Assembly: GCA_020631355.1 (NCBI GenBank)
Contig: JAHDHL010000005.1
Span: 128,525-192,524 of the forward strand
Reading direction: 5' to 3'
Origin: Saprospiraceae bacterium
Lineage (GTDB): Bacteria; Bacteroidota; Bacteroidia; Chitinophagales; Saprospiraceae
Length of the DNA: 64,000 bases
Each line of letters starts with the position of its first letter. Within the stretch, counting starts at the first letter, position 1. Under the pieces are notes generated by a model. That model was not told where the DNA came from. It did no database searches and was given only the letters and a program-made list of their open reading frames with translations. The position numbers and the translations under genes were made by a program. Below, piece by piece: positions 17,811 through 26,067 of this stretch.

Positions 17811-18776
17811 ATGACGAATTTCAAATCAGACGCGGAAGCCATAGATGCACTTTCGCAATCCTACAAAGACCTCAAATCAGAAATCGGAAAAATCATCGTG
17901 GGACAGGAAGAAACGGTCAAGGCCGTCATCATATCCTTATTTGCCAATGGTCACTCCTTATTGGTAGGTGTACCCGGATTGGCAAAGACACTTTTGGTGA
18001 GTACCATAGCACAGGTGTTGGATTTGGATTTCAAGCGAATCCAATTTACACCGGATTTGATGCCTACGGATATCACCGGTTCCGAAATACTGAATGAGGA
18101 TAAGAAATTCATCTTCAATCAGGGACCCTTGTTCTCTAATATCGTATTGGCGGATGAGATCAACCGTACACCTCCCAAAACACAGGCGGCCCTATTGGAA
18201 GCCATGCAGGAAAGATCCGTGACGGTCAGTGGTGTAAGGCATTTGCTTCCTAAGCCATTCTTCGTGTTGGCTACCCAAAACCCGATAGAACAGGAAGGTA
18301 CCTATCCGTTGCCTGAGGCACAGTTGGACCGTTTCATGTTCAATATCAAATTGGATTATCCATCCTATGAGGAAGAAGTAGCTGTGGTAAGGGCCACAAC
18401 GACGGATAATAAGGTAGAATTGAATAATATCCTTACCGGAGAGCAAATTCTTTTCTATCAGAATCTGATTAGAAAAGTACCGATTGCGGATAATGTGTTG
18501 GAATATGCCGTAGGTTTGGCTACACAGACCCGACCCGGAACTCCTAGGGCTCCTGAGTCCGTGAATAATTATATCTCTTGGGGTGCAGGGCCTCGTGCTT
18601 CCCAATATCTTGTATTGGGAGCGAAGTGTCATGCGGCCATCAATGGTAAGTATTCACCTGATATCGAAGATGTCCAGGCAATTGCCAATTATGTGTTGAG
18701 ACACAGAATCGTAAGGAATTATAAGGCCGAAGCAGAAGGCATTACAGAAGAAAAGGTGATTGAGGGATTATTCTAA
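17811..18776 (+). CDS. MoxR-family AAA+ ATPase
   Basis: 321 residues from the ATG at 17811 (MTNFKSDAEAI); the frame is open from 17763, but that start adds an unconserved stretch. Walker A GVPGLAKT is at 53-60 and Walker B IVLADE at 111-116, followed by the MoxR signature INRTPPKTQAALLEAMQERSVT, sensor 1 FVLATQNPIEQEGTYPLPEAQLDRF and the AAA lid. MoxR ATPases act as chaperones, usually with a VWA-domain partner (Bat proteins in Bacteroidota). None of those partners is adjacent here; the next gene is cvfB-like behind a terminator, so this copy is solitary in the window. A leader of about 200 bases is likely. Confidence 0.9.
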   Translation: MTNFKSDAEAIDALSQSYKDLKSEIGKIIVGQEETVKAVIISLFANGHSLLVGVPGLAKTLLVSTIAQVLDLDFKRIQFTPDLMPTDITGSEILNEDKKFIFNQGPLFSNIVLADEINRTPPKTQAALLEAMQERSVTVSGVRHLLPKPFFVLATQNPIEQEGTYPLPEAQLDRFMFNIKLDYPSYEEEVAVVRATTTDNKVELNNILTGEQILFYQNLIRKVPIADNVLEYAVGLATQTRPGTPRAPESVNNYISWGAGPRASQYLVLGAKCHAAINGKYSPDIEDVQAIANYVLRHRIVRNYKAEAEGITEEKVIEGLF

Positions 18777-18805
18777 TCATCTACATAGTTTTAAACAAGA
18801 TACTT

Positions 18806-18838
18806 TGCCCGGTAACAATAGTTGCCGGGCATTTTTTT
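18806..18838 (+). terminator. Rho-independent terminator after moxR
   Basis: An 11-bp stem with one G-U pair (TGCCCGGTAAC / GTTGCCGGGCA), a 4-base loop AATA and seven T immediately after. It lies 30 bases past the moxR stop codon. Confidence 0.9.
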
Positions 18839-18870
18839 AATCCTACCTTTGTAACCTAAAACAATCTTTC

Positions 18871-19701
18871 ATGAAACTAGGACAGTTCAATGATATGGTC
18901 GCAATCCGCCAGACAGACCATGGTTGGTACCTGATGGATGAGACAGCCGAGGAGGTTTTGTTGCCCAATAAATTCGTTCCTGAAGGAATGGAGAAGGGCC
19001 ACGAAATGAAAGTGTTCATTTATTTGGATAATGAGGAACGGAATACGGCTACGACCCAGATTCCTAAACTGGGTATAGGAGAGGTGGCTGTTTTGGAAGT
19101 GATGGATGTCAATAAGGTAGGAGCCTTTGTGGATTGGGGATTGGATAAGCAATTGTTGGTGCCTTATTCCGAACAAAGGCAAAGTCTTCAGGTGGGTTCG
19201 TTCCACCCGATTTATCTCAAGATGGATGAGAAAACCGAACGACTGATTGGTTCCACCAAGATTTCCAAATATTTGGATAATGATGACCTGACCGTCAATG
19301 AGGGAGACGAAGTGGATTTGATCGTCTTGAACAGGACTGACCTCGGTGTCAATGTCATCGTGAATGGAGTACACAAGGGCCTCATATTCCACAACCAACT
19401 TTTTAAGCGAATCAGGACAGGGGACACTTGTAAGGGTTTCATCAAACAGATACGTGAGGGAAATAAACTGGATGTCGTATTATCCCAGCAGGGCTATGAG
19501 AATATGATAGATCCCAGCTCGCAACGCATCATGGATTATCTTAATGACCAAGGGGGGTATATGCCATACACCGATAAGAGTGACCCCGAAGACATTAGAT
19601 TGACATTCGAAATGAGTAAGAAGAATTTCAAGAAAGCACTAGGGAGTCTATACAAGCAGAAGATGGTCAGGTTGGAAAAAGATGGTACTTATTTGATTTA
19701 G
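18871..19701 (+). CDS. cvfB: CvfB/YitL-family S1 RNA-binding protein
   Basis: 276 residues. The family layout is present: two S1-like domains at about 1-60 and 65-130 (GIGEVAVLEVMDVNKVGAFVDWGLDKQLLVPYSEQ), a third at about 140-210 (GDEVDLIVLNRTDLGVNVIVNGVHKGLIFHNQLF), and the C-terminal winged-helix (DPEDIRLTFEMSKKNFKKALGSLYKQKMV). CvfB proteins bind RNA and affect virulence-factor expression in staphylococci; their exact role in Bacteroidota is unknown. Length is normal for the family. It starts 32 bases after the moxR terminator, so it has its own promoter there. Confidence 0.88.
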   Translation: MKLGQFNDMVAIRQTDHGWYLMDETAEEVLLPNKFVPEGMEKGHEMKVFIYLDNEERNTATTQIPKLGIGEVAVLEVMDVNKVGAFVDWGLDKQLLVPYSEQRQSLQVGSFHPIYLKMDEKTERLIGSTKISKYLDNDDLTVNEGDEVDLIVLNRTDLGVNVIVNGVHKGLIFHNQLFKRIRTGDTCKGFIKQIREGNKLDVVLSQQGYENMIDPSSQRIMDYLNDQGGYMPYTDKSDPEDIRLTFEMSKKNFKKALGSLYKQKMVRLEKDGTYLI

Positions 19702-19986
19702 GATTTGTTTCCTAATCTGCTTCATTCGTGTTGGATATGTTGTTATGGCTAAATGCTGCAGCCCGACTAATACAAGTGTCCATGCCAAGCGAATGAGAGT
19801 ATAATATACAGGAATCTGCATTGAGCCATGTTGTTGAGCTAAACTAAATTGGTTGACAGTTTAGGGACAAAATATGGCGTTACCCCACCAGAAAACTGTT
19901 GCTCTGGATACGAAACACTGTGAGCTGTGTATGGCATATGTATATTGTTAGAGTATGTTTTAATTGTATTTCAATTTAAACATGTC

Positions 19987-20436
19987 TTAGTGAATTGGTT
20001 CCCAATCCAATAGTATTGAGAAAGAGGTATCAATTACGCTACTTATATATAGCTCAATATCATAAGCACAATCACAGGCGCATTTCTCAGTAATACCATT
20101 TCTTGTGTCAGTATATATTTCCAGATAGTTTTGGTTTTTATAAACTTGAGGTGTGAATTCTATGCAACAATTTTTTATCACACCAATTTTAAGATAGAGT
20201 ATGTCATCCTTGAGTGTCTTCTGAACCAGATTGTTTTGGTACTTATTTAAATCACAATTTTCAAGACATTCAGAAGATTTGAATTCTTCTAGTTTTAGAT
20301 TTTTTGCCCATTCGATTTTTCTGGTCCTAATTTCAGATGTTGCTTGTTCAGGTTTTGTATTGTTTTCAATACTTGATTGGCAAGATATCAGTAAAAGCGT
20401 GGTTGATAAGCAAATTATTAAGTGGGGTAGGTTCAT
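19987..20436 (-). CDS. Cysteine-rich lipoprotein of unknown function
   Basis: 149 residues. The lipobox LLLISC places the acylated Cys at residue 19. The mature part contains a cluster of cysteines (SSECLENCD, IKNCCIEFTP, EKCACDCAYD), suggesting disulfides or a metal site, and is otherwise polar. I do not recognise a family. It ends without a strong terminator, and the next gene upstream on the same strand begins a separate unit. It is probably located at the inner leaflet of the outer membrane or the periplasmic face of the inner membrane. Confidence 0.65.
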   Translation of the reverse strand: MNLPHLIICLSTTLLLISCQSSIENNTKPEQATSEIRTRKIEWAKNLKLEEFKSSECLENCDLNKYQNNLVQKTLKDDILYLKIGVIKNCCIEFTPQVYKNQNYLEIYTDTRNGITEKCACDCAYDIELYISSVIDTSFSILLDWEPIH

Positions 20437-20531
20437 TATCTATTTTATTCCGTGAAGATGGAATTATGTACTTAAGATTTAGAAGATTTTTTTCACCAAG
20501 GTTTATATACTCTAACTACTATACACAACGA

Positions 20532-21674
20532 TTAATCAATGCCAACTTCAGGTATCGGTACATTGAAGCTGCCGTGAATGATTGTATTCTTCTGAGCCTT
20601 TTCAGGAATGATGTAATGCAATTTCCCTGCTAATCGTCCCTCGTTCAGCATATCGGGATCGATGCTGAAATTCATGAGTTCGATGGGAGCTGTTTCCAAT
20701 GTCAATTCTTCCGATCTTCGTCTTTTCTTCTCGTATCGACTGTAAATGGCCTTGTACATGTTATCTCCTTGGAACTTGATAATGAGATGATATTTTCTTC
20801 CCTTGAATGTCAGGAATCCTCTTTCATCATCCATTCTGAATTTGGGCTTTAGGACATCCATATCCCTAGCTTTTTCATTTACCTTGACCGTACCATTCTT
20901 TAGGCTGTCGGGCAATGATGTAAATGAAATCATTTCGGCATTATCGTCAATGAGTGTGATCCATTCCTCCGTATTCCTATGCAAATCCGAAATGACTCCT
21001 ACGACAAGGCTATCCTCCAATGTAATCTTTGCTATTTCCTTGTAGAATAAATCATCCACTCTTTTTCCGTTCCTACTGAAATTCTCCCGTTCCCAATCAG
21101 GCTCTCCTAATTTTTCGATGACCGTATCATAATGGTCCCCATCATTCACGGTATAATAATCCGGCTTAATGATGTTATTCTCAGAATAGGTCTTGACTCC
21201 ATACTTGTCGAAACGAATGATTCTATTTGGAAAATAAAACCATTCCTCTAGGGATTTGGCCGTGGATGTTGAATCGGGTTCTCCCACGATTTCCCTGACC
21301 ATATCGGGTTTCATTCTGATATTGAGCAACCAAAATCCCTCGATTTTTGAATTGGTCTTAATGAAAGTCCGTTTGAATTTTGGAAACTTCTTATTGTATA
21401 TCTGCATGCTGTCATTGGATAGCATATATAAATCATCCCCTTCTTCCCCGAAATAACGTTCTTGCCCCACATCCCTGAAAATAGCCCAATAGTAACTGTC
21501 CTTGGCCCTCATGGCCAATTTGGTTTTTCCCTCTTTCTGAACGATATACTTTTTCTGGGAACCACTTTTTTCCTGCCAAATCCCATAGGGACTGTAAGGT
21601 TCCGAAGAACCACAGGAATAGAATATTAAGGAAAGGAAAATACCTAGGGTAGGGAGTAATATTGTTTTTTTCAT
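20532..21674 (-). CDS. Lipoprotein of unknown function
   Basis: About 380 residues from the ATG at 21674 (an adjacent in-frame ATG at 21680 is equivalent); the frame extends to 21725. The leader MKKTILLPTLGIFLSLIFYSC is a lipoprotein signal with an acylated Cys. The mature part has two possible repeats of a small beta domain around KMKPDMVREIVGEPDSTSTAKSLEEWFYFPN and DTVIEKLGEPDWERENF, which resembles the SmpA/OmlA-type 'GxPD' element used by BamE-like proteins. That resemblance is short and should be treated as a hint. It lies just downstream of the LytS-type kinase gene with a gap of about 50 bases and could be co-transcribed the other way round from it. Confidence 0.6.
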   Translation of the reverse strand: MKKTILLPTLGIFLSLIFYSCGSSEPYSPYGIWQEKSGSQKKYIVQKEGKTKLAMRAKDSYYWAIFRDVGQERYFGEEGDDLYMLSNDSMQIYNKKFPKFKRTFIKTNSKIEGFWLLNIRMKPDMVREIVGEPDSTSTAKSLEEWFYFPNRIIRFDKYGVKTYSENNIIKPDYYTVNDGDHYDTVIEKLGEPDWERENFSRNGKRVDDLFYKEIAKITLEDSLVVGVISDLHRNTEEWITLIDDNAEMISFTSLPDSLKNGTVKVNEKARDMDVLKPKFRMDDERGFLTFKGRKYHLIIKFQGDNMYKAIYSRYEKKRRRSEELTLETAPIELMNFSIDPDMLNEGRLAGKLHYIIPEKAQKNTIIHGSFNVPIPEVGID

Positions 21675-21732
21675 GAGCATTACATTATTCAACCCTAAAG
21701 ATAATAGAATCGAATAGTTGTACAACTCGATT

Positions 21733-22812
21733 CTAGTCCAAGTCTATGGTCAAATCGACTACATAGTCATTGGGATTATCCTGTATTTCTAGGGTATGCT
21801 GCTTGGGATAAATAAGGCCCAAACGTTTTTTTACATTCACCAATCCGATACCTCCACTTCGTTTCCCACTTCTGACAGGAAGCGTCGGCGCCTTGCTGTT
21901 GACGACATTCAAGTGAACCTGCTCTCTTTTGACATCCAGGGTTATGTGCACATAACCCTCATGGATTTGGTTCTTGAGTCCATGCTTGAAACTATTCTCA
22001 ATGAAAGGAATGAACATCAACGGAGCAATCCTTTGATTGGTGACCATACCATTCACCTTGAGTTGTATATCAATTTCCTTGGATTGCCTTAGTTTTTCCA
22101 GATCCAGATAATTCCTCAGGTAATTGACCTCCTTGATGAGCGGGACTTCCTTTTCATTACATTCATACAACATATACCGCATCATCTCCGAGAGCTTGAT
22201 GACAATCTCTGGTGCCTTATCCGACTTTTTCAATGTCAATGCATAAAGATTGTTGAGGGTATTGAATAAGAAGTGAGGATTGATTTGCGAACGTAGGAAA
22301 TTCAGTTCCGATTCCATGGTTTTGGTTTCCAATACTTGCTTTTCCCTTTGGTGTTTGGCCCAGTCGGATACAATCTTGAAAATGGTGGAAAATCCAGCTA
22401 CAAGGAAGTGTAGGGTGAAAATACTGTATTGCCTTTCAATCAAAGCTTCCTGCATAACAGGGAACTCATGGAACTTGAGGTAGAATACCATCATTTTCAA
22501 AGGGGTAATGATAATGACGGACAACATCAATAAACCCAGATAATGAGGCAACTTATCCCACCTGAAATAATTGGGAATCAGATAGAATAGATTGAAATAA
22601 ATGATGGCGGCATAGAATAGGATATTAATCAACTCATTCGAGAAAACAAACAGGAAATGTTCGTTGGGATTATTACTACTCTCAGTAAAGTAAAGTGCCA
22701 AAAAGAATATCACCCAGAAGATGGCATGATACACCACTCTTTTGGTGAGAAAGTCATACACTTTTGAAGTGATGGTGATATTCTGCTTGGTTGTCCTATC
22801 CATGTCAGGCAA
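21733..22812 (-). CDS. LytS/YehU-type sensor histidine kinase
   Basis: 359 residues. Four hydrophobic spans lie at about 27-43, 57-80, 90-112 and 130-148, followed by a helical linker and the His_kinase domain with the phospho-accepting His in INPHFLFNTLNNLY (H180). The ATP-binding part has PFIENSFKHGL (N box) and SGGIGLVNVKKRL (G box). Such kinases normally pass phosphate to a LytTR-type response regulator encoded next door. No LytTR gene is adjacent here; the neighbours are a lipoprotein gene and, across a divergent region, an RNA-ligase-like gene. The signal sensed is unknown. Confidence 0.88.
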   Translation of the reverse strand: MPDMDRTTKQNITITSKVYDFLTKRVVYHAIFWVIFFLALYFTESSNNPNEHFLFVFSNELINILFYAAIIYFNLFYLIPNYFRWDKLPHYLGLLMLSVIIITPLKMMVFYLKFHEFPVMQEALIERQYSIFTLHFLVAGFSTIFKIVSDWAKHQREKQVLETKTMESELNFLRSQINPHFLFNTLNNLYALTLKKSDKAPEIVIKLSEMMRYMLYECNEKEVPLIKEVNYLRNYLDLEKLRQSKEIDIQLKVNGMVTNQRIAPLMFIPFIENSFKHGLKNQIHEGYVHITLDVKREQVHLNVVNSKAPTLPVRSGKRSGGIGLVNVKKRLGLIYPKQHTLEIQDNPNDYVVDLTIDLD

Positions 22813-23145
22813 ATATATTCACTTCTAGGCAAGTCGCACTAAAAATCAGACATTCCTTTGATGATACGGGATGAAGGGAGCGATTTGCTTGATGGAGGCA
22901 TTGCTATGGAACTATTCAATACCATATGAGTGTTGTAACTATATACATCTGACTGAAATGAGATTTTTCATCAACATATTCATATACTACATACAAAATG
23001 GAATCCTGTTCCAGAGGGTATGGTATTGAGTATATGCAGAATCAATCAATCAAAAGCCTCTTGGGACATCCCAAGGGGCTTTTGTATTTTACTTGGGCAG
23101 GTGACAATTTCATATTTTATTATCAACATTGAATTCATTTGAATC
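22813..23145. other. Divergent intergenic region containing a terminator
   Basis: 333 bases between the kinase gene (minus) and the RNA-ligase-like gene (plus). A strong hairpin sits inside it at 23052-23090, which is unexpected between divergent promoters and suggests a short plus-strand transcript or a leader attenuator. No convincing frame or known RNA was seen in the 240 bases before the hairpin. Confidence 0.5.
23052..23090 (+). terminator. Terminator-like hairpin upstream of the RNA-ligase-like gene
   Basis: A 14-bp stem (AAAAGCCTCTTGGG / CCCAAGGGGCTTTT, one G-U pair) with loop ACAT is followed by GTATTTT. It lies 56 bases before the ATG at 23146, so it may end an unseen small RNA or act as an attenuator for the downstream gene. 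Confidence 0.65.
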
Positions 23146-23718
23146 ATGAGGAAAATTCCAACCATTTTTGATCGCAATTGGGAAACCAACAGAAAGGTAA
23201 ATGCCAATTTGGTGGTAGATTTTGATTTTGCCAATGCAGTGGCTACTGAAAAATTGGATGGGATGAATATACGTCTGACCATTCGGAACGAAACCATCGT
23301 TAGGGTAGAAAAAAGAAGGAACCCTACCAAAATCCAAAAGAAGCAAGGTATCGTCGATCCCTGGTATGTGGATGCCATCCAAGGCGCACCTGAGGATAAG
23401 TGGATTTTTGATGCAGTCGAACATTCGGATTTTAAGGATGTGCCTGATGGTGAATGGTCAGCTGAGGCACTAGGGAAGAATATCCAAGGAAATCCCTTGA
23501 ACTTGGATCACAATGAGGTCTTCATCTTTTCCTTACCCCAAATGAGGACAAAAATCATTCTGGATGATGCACCCCATAGTTATGAAGCATTAAGGTCGTA
23601 CCTAAGACACAAAAAGAGTTTCATTGGAAATGATGCATTGATTGAGGGAATTGTTTGGCATCATCCGAATGGACAAATGGCAAAAATCAAAAGAAAGGAT
23701 TTTGATCTGAAAGCGTAA
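23146..23718 (+). CDS. RNA-ligase-like nucleotidyltransferase (DUF5565-type, minimal)
   Basis: 190 residues. It has the covalent nucleotidyltransferase motifs: motif I EKLDGMN with the probable AMP-accepting Lys at 36, a motif III-like WSAEALG at about 104-110, motif IV EGIVWHH at 167-173 and motif V AKIKRKDF at 179-186. Enzymes of this superfamily adenylate a Lys and then join nucleic-acid ends. There is no extra N- or C-terminal domain, so it is the catalytic core only. No RNA-repair partner (Pnkp, Hen1, RtcB) is adjacent. RNA ligation is inferred from the motifs; a different nucleotidyl transfer is possible. It is transcribed alone, upstream of the PTPS-like gene. Confidence 0.75.
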   Translation: MRKIPTIFDRNWETNRKVNANLVVDFDFANAVATEKLDGMNIRLTIRNETIVRVEKRRNPTKIQKKQGIVDPWYVDAIQGAPEDKWIFDAVEHSDFKDVPDGEWSAEALGKNIQGNPLNLDHNEVFIFSLPQMRTKIILDDAPHSYEALRSYLRHKKSFIGNDALIEGIVWHHPNGQMAKIKRKDFDLKA

Positions 23719-23731
23719 TTCATGATGTTGT

Positions 23732-23778
23732 AAGCTGTTGTTCCGTATTTCAAAAGGTATGGACAACAGCTTCTTTAT
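23732..23778 (+). terminator. Probable weak terminator after the RNA-ligase-like gene
   Basis: A 10-bp stem (AAGCTGTTGT / ACAACAGCTT) with a partly paired inner stem is followed by a short T tract. It lies 14 bases past the stop codon. Confidence 0.5.
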
Positions 23779-23915
23779 CAGCAGACTTGGCCTTTCATAC
23801 AGGGTTACGTCATCCGAAATGCCTGTCCCACAGGCCATATTGCACTTTTTTACACTAAAACAACACATCAAGACTCCTTTTGTCGTATTTTTGCACTCGC
23901 ATTTGAAAATTTAGA

Positions 23916-24335
23916 ATGACAGTATATCTCACAAGGCGGGAAAGATTCAATGCTGCCCATAAGTTATGGGTCAAGGATTGGTCGGATGAGAAGAATAGGG
24001 AAATGTTCGGAAAGTGTTCCAATAAGAATTGGCACGGACACAACTACCATCTCTATGTAACAGTAAAAGGCCAACCCGATCCTGTTACTGGCTTTATCAT
24101 GAATGTCAAGGACCTCAGTAAGATTCTGAAGAAGCATGTAGTGGATAAGTTGGATCATTCTAATATGAATCTGGATGTGGATTTCATTCCGGAGGGGATG
24201 CAACCCACAACAGAAAACTTGGTGGTACTCATCTGGCAACAGATTGAGGAACAGATCAAGGAACATGGTGCCGCACTGCATTGTGTCAAATTATATGAGA
24301 CAGAAAACATTTACGCTGAGTATTACGGAGAGTAA
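23916..24335 (+). CDS. 6-pyruvoyl-tetrahydropterin synthase/QueD family enzyme
   Basis: 139 residues, a normal length. Zinc ligands are His15 (FNAAHKL) and His40/His42 in WHGHNY. The catalytic Cys is Cys34, five residues before the HGH (C-S-N-K-N-W-HGH). As I recall, this C-x5-HGH spacing is found in true 6-pyruvoyl-tetrahydropterin synthases, while QueD usually has C-x3-HGH. LDHSNMNLD and the C-terminal YETENIYAEY (Glu ligand of the pterin) are also present. It converts dihydroneopterin triphosphate either to 6-pyruvoyl-tetrahydropterin or to the queuosine intermediate. It lies 42 bases upstream of fabD and may share its transcript. Confidence 0.88.
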   Translation: MTVYLTRRERFNAAHKLWVKDWSDEKNREMFGKCSNKNWHGHNYHLYVTVKGQPDPVTGFIMNVKDLSKILKKHVVDKLDHSNMNLDVDFIPEGMQPTTENLVVLIWQQIEEQIKEHGAALHCVKLYETENIYAEYYGE

Positions 24336-24377
24336 TCCAGCCTAATTCCCATTTAGGGTCAAAGAGAATACGCACAT

Positions 24378-25253
24378 ATGAAAAAGGCTTACGTTTTCCC
24401 CGGACAAGGCTCACAATTCGAGGGTATGGGAAAGGATTTGTATGAATCCTCAGCCATAGCAAAGGAATATTTCGATAAGGCGAATGAGATATTGGGATAC
24501 AGTATCACCGATGTGATGTTCAATGGCACTGCTGATGAATTGAAGGAAACCCGTATTACTCAACCTGCTGTATTTTTGTATTCTGTCATCAAGGTGTTGA
24601 TGTTGGGAGAAGCATTCGAACCTGCTGCTGTAGCCGGACATTCTCTGGGAGAGATTTCAGCCTTGGTCGCCAACAAAACCCTGTCTTTTGAGGATGGTCT
24701 AAGATTGGTCCAACAAAGGGCTGAAGCCATGCAGAAAGCCTGTGAATTGGAAGAAAGTACCATGGCTGCTATCGTAGGTCTGGATGATGAGGTCATAGAA
24801 AAGGTTTGTGAGGAAATCGAGGATGTCGTGGTGGCTGCCAATTATAACTGTCCGGGCCAATTGGTCATATCCGGTTCGGTATCCGGTGTAACTACCGCTT
24901 GTGACCAGCTCAAGGAAGCCGGTGCTAAGAGAGCATTGATTCTACCTGTAAGGGGAGCATTCCATTCTCCTTTGATGAAGCCGGCAGAGGATGAACTCAG
25001 GACTGCCATTGAGCAGACTACTTTTAATATGCCGATTTGTCCGGTATACCAAAATGTGAGTGCCAAGGCAGAAACCAATCCTGAAACCATCAAGACCAAT
25101 TTGGTAGCTCAGTTGACCTCACCTGTCAAGTGGACACAAACCATGCATAATATGATGGATGATGGAATTGAGATGTTCGTGGAATCCGGTGCAAAGGTCC
25201 TCAGGGGATTCGTACGTAGGGTGGATAGAAAATTCCCTACGGATTCGATCTAG
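24378..25253 (+). CDS. fabD: Malonyl-CoA:acyl-carrier-protein transacylase
   Basis: 291 residues, typical for FabD. The N-terminus has the family pattern MKKAYVFPGQGSQ, and the nucleophile elbow VAGHSLGE carries the catalytic Ser89. The His partner lies in the VRGAFHSPLM stretch and the oxyanion region near the start. FabD loads malonyl groups onto acyl-carrier protein for fatty-acid synthesis in the cytoplasm. No other fab gene lies next to it; it follows the PTPS-like gene by 42 bases. No terminator was seen before the yqgE gene 230 bases downstream. Confidence 0.95.
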   Translation: MKKAYVFPGQGSQFEGMGKDLYESSAIAKEYFDKANEILGYSITDVMFNGTADELKETRITQPAVFLYSVIKVLMLGEAFEPAAVAGHSLGEISALVANKTLSFEDGLRLVQQRAEAMQKACELEESTMAAIVGLDDEVIEKVCEEIEDVVVAANYNCPGQLVISGSVSGVTTACDQLKEAGAKRALILPVRGAFHSPLMKPAEDELRTAIEQTTFNMPICPVYQNVSAKAETNPETIKTNLVAQLTSPVKWTQTMHNMMDDGIEMFVESGAKVLRGFVRRVDRKFPTDSI

Positions 25254-25486
25254 TCCATACGAAAAATATGTTTTCCCAACGGATAGGGGGGATTACTTGC
25301 CAAATGCTATTTAAGAATTCATACTTTCGTGAATTGTTATTAAAATTCTAAAAGAAAGGTTGTTTATTGCTTCTTTTACATCAAATCCATTATTTTAGAA
25401 TCAATCAGTAGATTATGGAATAGTGATTGCACTGTTAGGGTACAAACACCCATTCTATTTCCTCATAACTACTAAGCACTATACAG

Positions 25487-26056
25487 ATGAAGAAGGAAAA
25501 ATATAAAATCAATTCAGGAAATATACTCCTTGCTGAGCCATTCATGATAGATGGTAATTTCAAGAAATCTGTTGTATTGCTTTGCGACCATTCCGATGAT
25601 GGCGGAACCTTGGGTTTTGTCCTTAATAAAGAATTGGATATCCCCCTGAATGACCTCCTCGCAGATTTTCCATCCATTGATTTGAATGTATTCTTTGGTG
25701 GTCCGGTAGCAACGGATACCATTCATTATATCCATAATGTGGGCGAAGCGCTCGAGGGAAGTATCAAGGTATGCGATGGCATTTGGTGGGGTGGAGATTT
25801 CGACCAGCTCCAATTCAAGATTTCATCCGGAATGATTCGAGAAGACAATATTCGTTTCTTTGTAGGCTATTCTGGTTGGGAATCAGGCCAATTGGATACC
25901 GAAATGATTATGGGTTCCTGGGTTGTCTCCGATATGCTGGAGGATTACCTCTTTGATGTACTACCAGATGATATGTGGCAAATCTGTATGTCAGACAAAG
26001 GAGATACATTCTCCATCCTGTCCGAAATGCCAACCGATAAAGGTGTTTGGAGCTAA
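25487..26056 (+). CDS. YqgE/AlgH family protein
   Basis: 189 residues covering the whole family: the N-terminal NSGNILLAEPFM, FKKSVVLLCDHSDDGGTLGFVLNK, NVFFGGPV and VGYSGWESGQLDTE are the conserved blocks. The fold is a beta-rich single domain; the protein has been linked to alginate and other secondary regulation in pseudomonads, but its biochemical activity is unknown. It is probably cytoplasmic. It is a single gene that converges with the minus-strand secreted-protein gene, whose stop is 12 bases away. Confidence 0.9.
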   Translation: MKKEKYKINSGNILLAEPFMIDGNFKKSVVLLCDHSDDGGTLGFVLNKELDIPLNDLLADFPSIDLNVFFGGPVATDTIHYIHNVGEALEGSIKVCDGIWWGGDFDQLQFKISSGMIREDNIRFFVGYSGWESGQLDTEMIMGSWVVSDMLEDYLFDVLPDDMWQICMSDKGDTFSILSEMPTDKGVWS

Positions 26057-26067
26057 TCCTTATCCAA

